Source of the DNA: Endobacterium cereale
Lineage (GTDB): Bacteria; Pseudomonadota; Alphaproteobacteria; Rhizobiales; Rhizobiaceae
Length of the DNA: 64,000 bases
Reading direction: 5' to 3'
NCBI RefSeq assembly: GCF_009617585.1
Contig: NZ_WIXI01000051.1
Span: forward strand, 496,001 to 560,000
Shown here: one piece after another, positions 59,047 through 64,000 of the stretch
Position numbering within the stretch: the stretch's first letter is position 1
Layout: every line of letters starts with the position of its first letter
Translations under genes and position numbers: made by a program
Notes under the pieces: generated by a model
Told to the model about the DNA's origin: nothing
Databases searched by the model: none
What the model saw: only the letters and a program-made list of their open reading frames with translations

Positions 59047-60539
59047 GACCCGTTGCTCCTGACATACTGGGACAAATCCAACGGGAGACGAATGACGAAA
59101 GTCGAACCGCCCCCCAGCGTGGATGTGACCGTAATGTCCCCACCTAAATTTCTGACTAACGATCGCACGTGCGCAAGACCAATACCCTCACCTGACTGAT
59201 CCTGCAAACCGGAGCGGCGAAACAGTTCGAAAACCCGTTCATGATCTTCCGGCGCGATGCCGCGGCCATTGTCGGCCACCTCGATGCGCAACGCCGTGCG
59301 GCCGACCGGATAGGCACGCACCGAAAGCTGCAGCGGCTTTTCCGGATTGCGGTATTTGACGGCATTGTCGAACAGATTGCCAAACACCTGATCGAGCGAA
59401 AAGCGGTCGGAGACCAGTCCTCTGGCGGCATTAACCGCGATCTTGACCTCACCACCCGCCTCGACAACCTGATGGTTGATGGTGGCAGCCGTCACCTCCA
59501 GCATTTCGGAAAGGTCGATCCGCTCGGGCTTCAATTCGCGGCGCCCGTCACGCGAGATTTTCAGGATGGCGTTGATGAGCCCGTCCATCTTCTTGGTGGA
59601 CGAACGGATGAAGGAGATCGCCTCCGGCAGATCTTCCTCGACGGCGAAACGCGCCTGCTTGATCTCGTCCTCGCCCGGCATGCCCTCGGCCAGAACATAG
59701 GCCTGGATATCCTTCATCGTGGTTTCAAGCTCGCTGGTGAAACCCATGATGTTGACCAGCGGCGCGCGCAGGTCATGAGAAACGATATAGGCGTACCGCT
59801 GGATTTCGCTGTTGGCACGCATCAGGTCTTCGGTGCGCTCATTGACGCGTTCCTCGAGGCCGGTATTAAGCAGCTCGACTTCTTCACGCGATTTTTGCAG
59901 CGCCCTGACATGCTGGCCAACGATGGCAATGGCGCCACCGACAACGATGAGAATGACGAGGCCGCCGCCGATGCTGACCCATTGCAGGCTTTCGGAGGAC
60001 TGCCGCAGTTCGGCGATACCTTGCGTCAGCCGTGCATCCATGACACCGATGATGCCGTTCAAAATGGACGACAGGCGGCCCATGATCTGCCGGCCGGAAT
60101 CATTGCGGACGATCGCAACGGCACCGCGCAGATCGTTGTTGTTCATTCGCTCGAACGTTGATTCCATCTCGCGAATTTTTTCGCCGATAAGCTGGCGTAA
60201 CTCACCTACGGGAACAGGCACATAGGACTGTGCACTGCCGGAGCGCTCGAGCTTGGCAAGCTGCCCGGGAATGGCATCTCGGGCCTCGTTGAAGCTGGCC
60301 AGAAACGCCGGCTCGCGCGTGATGAGATAACCACGCTGCGCCGTTTCTGCCGCCTGCACGCGCAACAGAAGATCGGCGGAATTGGTGCGCACGGCACGCA
60401 ACCGCGTTACTTCGTTGAAATAGTCGCCGGTGTTCTGCGCCAGGAAAAACGACGACAAAACAATACCAAGCATGATCACGCCACCGATCAGCAGCATGAG
60501 CAGCGACGAGCGCGCGAAAGTGTTGTTCAGAATGGCCAT
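59043..60539 (-). CDS. CHASE3-domain sensor histidine kinase
   Basis: 498 aa. Two N-terminal membrane segments (about 13-35 and 185-208) flank an extracytoplasmic CHASE3 region (RAVRTNSADLLLRVQAAETA, LITREPAFL). The HisKA domain has YAYIVSHDLRAPLVNIMGFT (phospho-His, near 255) and the HATPase region carries LDQVFGNLFDNAVKYRN, VADNGRGIAPEDHERVFELF and GEGIGLAHVRSLV. First of three genes; the single-domain regulator and the receiver-kinase fusion follow. The ligand is unknown. Confidence 0.94.
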   Translation of the reverse strand: MAILNNTFARSSLLMLLIGGVIMLGIVLSSFFLAQNTGDYFNEVTRLRAVRTNSADLLLRVQAAETAQRGYLITREPAFLASFNEARDAIPGQLAKLERSGSAQSYVPVPVGELRQLIGEKIREMESTFERMNNNDLRGAVAIVRNDSGRQIMGRLSSILNGIIGVMDARLTQGIAELRQSSESLQWVSIGGGLVILIVVGGAIAIVGQHVRALQKSREEVELLNTGLEERVNERTEDLMRANSEIQRYAYIVSHDLRAPLVNIMGFTSELETTMKDIQAYVLAEGMPGEDEIKQARFAVEEDLPEAISFIRSSTKKMDGLINAILKISRDGRRELKPERIDLSEMLEVTAATINHQVVEAGGEVKIAVNAARGLVSDRFSLDQVFGNLFDNAVKYRNPEKPLQLSVRAYPVGRTALRIEVADNGRGIAPEDHERVFELFRRSGLQDQSGEGIGLAHVRSLVRNLGGDITVTSTLGGGSTFVIRLPLDLSQYVRSNGS

Positions 60540-60698
60540 ACGTGCGGCTTGATCTCCCCACCGACAGAAGTGGGGAGGATGGCAGAAAAGTCAAGGAGTT
60601 AGGGCGATGTGCGCTCAGCCCCATGCAGCAACGGCAATTGGAATGCTTTCGGTATTTTGAAATGTGAATGCAGTACGATACAGAGAAAGGAGAGAGCG

Positions 60699-60842
60699 AT
60701 GGTATCCAACGCACTGATCCAGACACGCATCAACGCGGACGTGAAAGACCGCGCGGCGGAAGTGCTCGCCACAATGGGCCTCACGATCTCGGATGCGGCG
60801 AGAATACTGCTCACCCGCACTGCCGAGAGTTCGAGGCGTTGA
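60699..60842 (+). CDS. Truncated RelB/DinJ-type antitoxin
   Basis: 47 aa from ATG 60699, preceded by AAAGGAGAG. Its ribbon-helix-helix core (MVSNALIQTRINADVKDRAA, then EVLATMGLTISDAARILLTR) matches RelB/DinJ antitoxins, which are usually 85-100 aa; here TAESSRR ends the frame. The toxin-binding C-terminal half is missing and no RelE/YafQ gene follows. I read it as a degraded antitoxin, though the remaining DNA-binding domain could still be made. Confidence 0.7.
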   Translation: MVSNALIQTRINADVKDRAAEVLATMGLTISDAARILLTRTAESSRR

Positions 60843-60956
60843 TTGCCACGAGTAAAAATTACAGGCAGGCAATACCGTCGATTGCATTCTCAAACATTCA
60901 GCCGATGCATTTGAGGCCTGATAGGCATTCACCAGAGCCGCTTGCGCAGACAGCCC

Positions 60957-61142
60957 TTACGACAAAAACTTCCGCACGATATCGTCCTCCGGCTCAGAGC
61001 CGGTGAACTCGCTCAACAGCCGTTTGGCGATCAGCTTGCCTTCGCCACTGACGAGTTCAACACCACGCATGTCGCACACCCGCACATGGGCATTGTAGAT
61101 GCGGTGCAACTGTTCCGGCGTATATGTCCTGCCCTGTGTCAT
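60957..61142 (-). CDS. Small hypothetical protein, paralogue of 61974-62174
   Basis: 61 aa from ATG 61142 (MTQGRTYTPEQLHRIYNAHV). It shares its pattern with the 66-aa protein at 61974: TxT/S..L near the start, a conserved C, an EL..EGK/EQ block, and G.EP.D.IV..FLS at the end. Function unknown. The family appears to be a short helical protein; both copies are in the 3' accessory tract. A longer frame to 61163 is possible. Confidence 0.65.
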   Translation of the reverse strand: MTQGRTYTPEQLHRIYNAHVRVCDMRGVELVSGEGKLIAKRLLSEFTGSEPEDDIVRKFLS

Positions 61143-61163
61143 AACGGCGAGATAGGGCGGCAC

Positions 61164-61802
61164 GGCCTCGGACGCAGGGCGTCAATGGATAACATTTTTG
61201 GCAACATCTCTGAATAAGCACAAAACTGGCCATGCACACCCGCCCTCCGCAAAGGGAGGGCATGTGCCGGCACGATAAATATCGAGAAAATTCAGGTGCG
61301 ATCCACGGCAACCGATGGAGGTTTACGATCCTGGGTGCCTACAAACGTAGGTGGGCGCCATATGTCCAAGCCCACGGGCCTGGTCAGGGACAGCTCCCTT
61401 TGGATCTATTTGATTCCATATAACAATCGCGGCTAATCGCAGTTCGGTTTTTAGGCTTTTTGTTCTGATCGGACTCTGGTTTGTAGGCAGGTGGTGTAGA
61501 CGTCGGTGTCAAAAAACTCAACCGATAATCGATGTGGAACAGACCCGAAAAGCTCTTTTGCTCCACGAAAGCATGTGACTTTACTGAAAGCGCGTTGAAC
61601 TTCCACGCTGTGTTGCTTTTTTCATCAGCTGGATCGGACACTGATCGTTTTTACGGATAGCAGCCGGGCAGCTTCTCGCAGTTTTGGTTGAGTCGCTCTT
61701 AGTCAGCGCCCGAATCATCGCTGGTCGAAGGCTGTGTCGTTTTGACAGTATCGTGATGCCAATCGTAAGTTGCGTGAGGTCCTCTTTGGCTCAGGACCTG
61801 TC
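61164..61802. other. Gene-poor accessory stretch
   Basis: About 640 bases without a supported gene. A hairpin GCCCTCC-GCAAAG-GGAGGGC lies at 61242-61261. A minus-strand frame at 61384-61641 and a plus-strand frame at 61684-61902 lack recognisable domains and look like shadows. Base composition is more mixed than in the core genes. Confidence 0.5.
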
Positions 61803-61886
61803 TCATGCGGGCAAGAACAAACAGGCGACCACAAATGTCGCTATGGCTAGCCAGCCCATCAGCTCAAGCTTGAAACTCGTCCGCAT
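61803..61886 (-). CDS. Small single-pass membrane protein, 27 aa
   Basis: A frame from ATG 61886 encodes MRTSFKLELMGWLAIATFVV followed by ACLFLPA and TGA. It has a charged N-terminal stretch and one hydrophobic segment, and is preceded by GGGGCAGGG. This is the layout of a small toxic or regulatory membrane peptide, but composition alone supports it. Confidence 0.4.
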   Translation of the reverse strand: MRTSFKLELMGWLAIATFVVACLFLPA

Positions 61887-61973
61887 CGCCCTGCCCCGTT
61901 AACCAAGATTTGGCTGACAATGCGGGAGATTCAGGTGAGTTCCGTACGACCGAAAAAATAGCTGCGGGCTGCT

Positions 61974-62174
61974 TCAGGTCCGAACCCGCGTTGATAGATA
62001 TCGCTCGACAATCGCGTCTACCGGCTCTTGTCCAGAACAGTCACGAAATAGCTGTCTCCGGACCTCAAGCGCCTGTTCGCAATTCGGCTCGATATGCAAA
62101 GCTTCACAGATCTGAATGCTCGCCTTCGACAACACACCAAGCTCGTCGGACGTGAACTGCTTGCTCTTATGCAT
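61974..62174 (-). CDS. Small hypothetical protein, paralogue of 60957-61142
   Basis: 66 aa from ATG 62174 (MHKSKQFTSDELGVLSKASI). It shares FTSDEL, a central Cys (QICEAL), and GQEPVDAIVERYLS with the 61-aa protein 800 bases away, in the same order. The two are therefore diverged copies of one small family. Function unknown. Confidence 0.7.
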   Translation of the reverse strand: MHKSKQFTSDELGVLSKASIQICEALHIEPNCEQALEVRRQLFRDCSGQEPVDAIVERYLSTRVRT

Positions 62175-62197
62175 TGACCAAACTCCAAACGCCCACG

Positions 62198-62443
62198 CTA
62201 TTCATATCTTTCAAGAGTATAGCGACCATCGTCGCGTTCTGTAAGGACGACGAATGGCTTGTCACCGGCATGCTGCAATATGAACGACGTAGCTTCGGAA
62301 TGAGATTTAAAAGCCGCGTCATGTTTTGTCTGAGTGCCGACACTGGACGTGGATGTAGAAAGCAACAACCTTCCCTGCTCTTCGAGTAATCGATAAGACG
62401 CAGGTCGCGTATCGAAATGCCAACTGTCTTGAAGCTCTGCCAT
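62198..62443 (-). CDS. Hypothetical protein, 81 aa
   Basis: Starts at ATG 62443 with TGGAGGGGGCA directly upstream, a strong ribosome-binding site. The product (MAELQDSWHFDTRPASYRLL ... FVVLTERDDGRYTLERYE) is small, soluble and without recognised domain. It is 23 nt upstream of the small gene ending at 62174, on the same strand. Confidence 0.65.
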   Translation of the reverse strand: MAELQDSWHFDTRPASYRLLEEQGRLLLSTSTSSVGTQTKHDAAFKSHSEATSFILQHAGDKPFVVLTERDDGRYTLERYE

Positions 62444-62489
62444 TGCCCCCTCCAATTCCACGGGAATTCTAGCAAAGCTTCATCGGAAT

Positions 62490-62765
62490 TCAATCTGATA
62501 CTGTCTCTACGAGCGTACGGTCGATAATGATGGCGTTGGTCAGATCATCGCCGTTGTTCAAACCATCGAGAAGCGTCTGAAGGTCCGGGATTTCCATGTT
62601 GACGCGGTAGATCGGCATTGGCTCGACTTCACCGTATTCGGGATCGTCCCGAAGTTCGGATCGCTGTTGCTGTGCAGCCGACCGACATTCATCCAGCGTA
62701 GCAGCAAAATAAAGACGATCGGGGTTGGTGATCGGGCTGACTTCATATGCATAAAGCGTAGTCAT
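62490..62765 (-). CDS. Hypothetical protein, 91 aa
   Basis: 91 aa (MTTLYAYEVSPITNPDRLYF ... AIIIDRTLVETVSD), acidic, with a segment EVEPMPIYRVNMEIPDLQTL. No family recognised. Preceded by GGAGGGACGC near the start. It may be the first gene of a short minus-strand run 62765-61974. Confidence 0.6.
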   Translation of the reverse strand: MTTLYAYEVSPITNPDRLYFAATLDECRSAAQQQRSELRDDPEYGEVEPMPIYRVNMEIPDLQTLLDGLNNGDDLTNAIIIDRTLVETVSD

Positions 62766-62972
62766 TTCAGCGTCCCTCCTTGTTCAACGTGCCAAGGATA
62801 CGGGGATAAATGCCGGATCGTCTATTGCAGAATTTACGGTACTGCCCGGTTCGATGACAACGATTGCGTGATCGAAATGACACTCAATAATGGATGTGGA
62901 TTAAGCCCCGCAACCGATATTCGTCGGGAATGATATACGCCTATAATCATGCTTTCGATTACAGGTGCGGGC

Positions 62973-63713
62973 ATGGCAGACAGAAAAGAAGTCCATAAAA
63001 CCAACTGGCTGATTATCGCTTTCAACGCGTCAGGCATCTACATCGCTGGCTTTATGGTATGGATCATCCTATCCGCACCAACAACATTCTTCACTGATCC
63101 GAAGCCAAACGAAGTTGGTGACTTCCTTGCTGGTCTGTTTGCGCCGGTCGCATTCATCCTTCTTGCTTGTGCGGTCGTGATGCAGCGACAGGAATTGAAG
63201 GTCACGAGGGAAGAGCTTGCCGACAATCGTGAGGTCGTCGCTGAACAGCTTAAACAGATACGCATCCAAACTGCCATGCTTGCGGATCAACAGCGCAAAG
63301 CCGAAGAGAGCGCAAAGCAGACTTACAAGCTTAACCTGTTTGATAAGCGGTTCGACATCTACAACGCCCTACTCACTGTGGGACAGGGGATTGAAAAACG
63401 TGGATTGGTCGTCGCAAACGACGCTATTTTGCTAGCCGTTCTTACGAGCCAAGCTAGCTTCGTTTTCCCCGAGCGAGTTGAGTTATTTCTTGTGAAAGTG
63501 TGTGATGTGATCGCGGACAATCTGCACGATCACGGCGAGTGGCGCGATACGTGGACACAAGATGAATTCGGAAGCTTTCAGGAACCTACCGGACCTGATG
63601 CTGACGCAGCAAAAGCCAATTTAGGCTGGCAACTTAAGGCAATCATTGGCGCGTTGAGCTACAACGGGCTTCGGCAAGAAATGTGGTCGTCAATGCGTGT
63701 GAGCGACGCTTAG
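62973..63713 (+). CDS. Membrane protein with coiled coil, AbiC-like topology
   Basis: 246 aa from ATG 62973; ATG 62949 is an alternative. Two membrane helices (about 13-38 and 55-75) are followed by a coiled coil (VVMQRQELKVTREELADNRE, VVAEQLKQIRIQTAMLADQQ) and a helical domain with TYKLNLFDKRFDIYNALLTV. This layout, with FLAGLFAPVAFILLACAVVM before the coil, resembles putative phage-abortive-infection (AbiC-like) membrane proteins, but many homologues have no known role. The next gene starts 9 nt later. Confidence 0.7.
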   Translation: MADRKEVHKTNWLIIAFNASGIYIAGFMVWIILSAPTTFFTDPKPNEVGDFLAGLFAPVAFILLACAVVMQRQELKVTREELADNREVVAEQLKQIRIQTAMLADQQRKAEESAKQTYKLNLFDKRFDIYNALLTVGQGIEKRGLVVANDAILLAVLTSQASFVFPERVELFLVKVCDVIADNLHDHGEWRDTWTQDEFGSFQEPTGPDADAAKANLGWQLKAIIGALSYNGLRQEMWSSMRVSDA

Positions 63714-63722
63714 GAGAGAGCC

Positions 63723-64000
63723 ATGCCTTGGGACGTCAATAATCATTGGGTAGATATCGCTGAAATACGGATCGATGACACAGTTACGGACAGTGCCTTT
63801 GAGACCGAAACCGAATTCCGTCTGGAACTTCGAACCAACAGCCACGAACTCGACCTAGAAGACGTTCGAGTGTTTGTCGGGTTCAACCGCATGACTCTTC
63901 AGCTTGAGTGCGACGGTATCGAAGTTGCAATCGGTGAACGTCATGGCGACCATACGCCTCAAAATGATATTGTCACGAAGCTAATCGCTAAATCGACCAG
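63723..64000 (+). CDS. Hypothetical protein, partial at the window end
   Basis: The frame starts at ATG 63723, preceded by GGAGAG, and is still open at 64000 (92 codons). The visible part (MPWDVNNHWVDIAEIRIDDT, FETETEFRLELRTNS, GFNRMTLQLECDGIEVAIGE) is acidic and beta-rich. It follows the membrane coiled-coil gene by 9 nt and is likely in the same operon. The family is not recognised. Confidence 0.7.
   Translation, partial: MPWDVNNHWVDIAEIRIDDTVTDSAFETETEFRLELRTNSHELDLEDVRVFVGFNRMTLQLECDGIEVAIGERHGDHTPQNDIVTKLIAKST

Noticed and set aside
61384..61641. 85-aa minus-strand frame in the accessory tract
   Set aside because: Low-complexity Ser/Lys-rich sequence with no ribosome-binding site or domain.

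Overview
The window looks like chromosomal DNA of a member of the Rhizobiaceae, most likely Agrobacterium. The reasons are the high G+C coding bias, the serC-serA pair behind a serC-leader-like RNA, the rhizobial order tilS-cpoB-pal-tolB-tolA-tolR-tolQ followed by ybgC, an sqdB-sqdD-sqdC-like sulfolipid cluster, Omp25/31-type barrel proteins and rhizobial palindromic repeats. The species is inferred from gene content alone. No rRNA, tRNA, CRISPR array, prophage or complete insertion sequence was seen.

Layout. 0-5 kb: small hypothetical genes and a GAF-GGDEF-EAL c-di-GMP enzyme. 5-11 kb: a GreA/B-like factor, an MscS channel, a DUF1810 protein, a Tim44-like protein and two tandem membrane paralogues. 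10.8-14.1 kb: a TetR/SDR divergent pair around a 42-bp palindrome, then a PadR-DUF1700-DUF2807 operon. 14.2-17.2 kb: serC-serA. 17.6-21 kb: three outer-membrane barrel genes. 21-25 kb: glmM and small genes, including a stand-alone EF-Tu domain-3-like protein. 25-34.1 kb: ftsH, tilS and the Tol-Pal genes, all on the minus strand. 35-39.3 kb: ybgC and the sulfolipid operon with one extra coupled gene. 39.4-43.7 kb: an RNA ligase-like protein, a structured 277-bp repeat element, a DUF2945 protein, a LLM oxidoreductase and a degenerate chemoreceptor. 43.8-49.8 kb: ruvC, a VapBC-like toxin-antitoxin pair, ruvA, ruvB, a phosphoesterase, a NUDIX hydrolase and yebC. 50-57.3 kb: a PNPOx-like protein, an MBL-fold protein, an ABC-2 exporter, a YmdB-like phosphoesterase, 5-formyl-THF cyclo-ligase and a HlyC/CorC protein. 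57.5-60.5 kb: a three-gene two-component operon. 60.6-64 kb: an accessory tract of short unknown proteins, a RelB/DinJ remnant and a membrane coiled-coil protein coupled to an unknown gene.

Functional links. The Tol-Pal genes build the envelope-constriction machine. serC and serA give two steps of serine synthesis. ruvC, ruvA and ruvB give Holliday-junction processing. sqdB, sqdD and the sqdC-like gene make sulfoquinovosyl diacylglycerol. The most unusual features are the toxin-antitoxin module coupled to ruvA, the extra gene inside the sulfolipid operon, the 277-bp element that supplies the ends of two convergent genes, and the 3' accessory tract. None of these is shown to be a new system.
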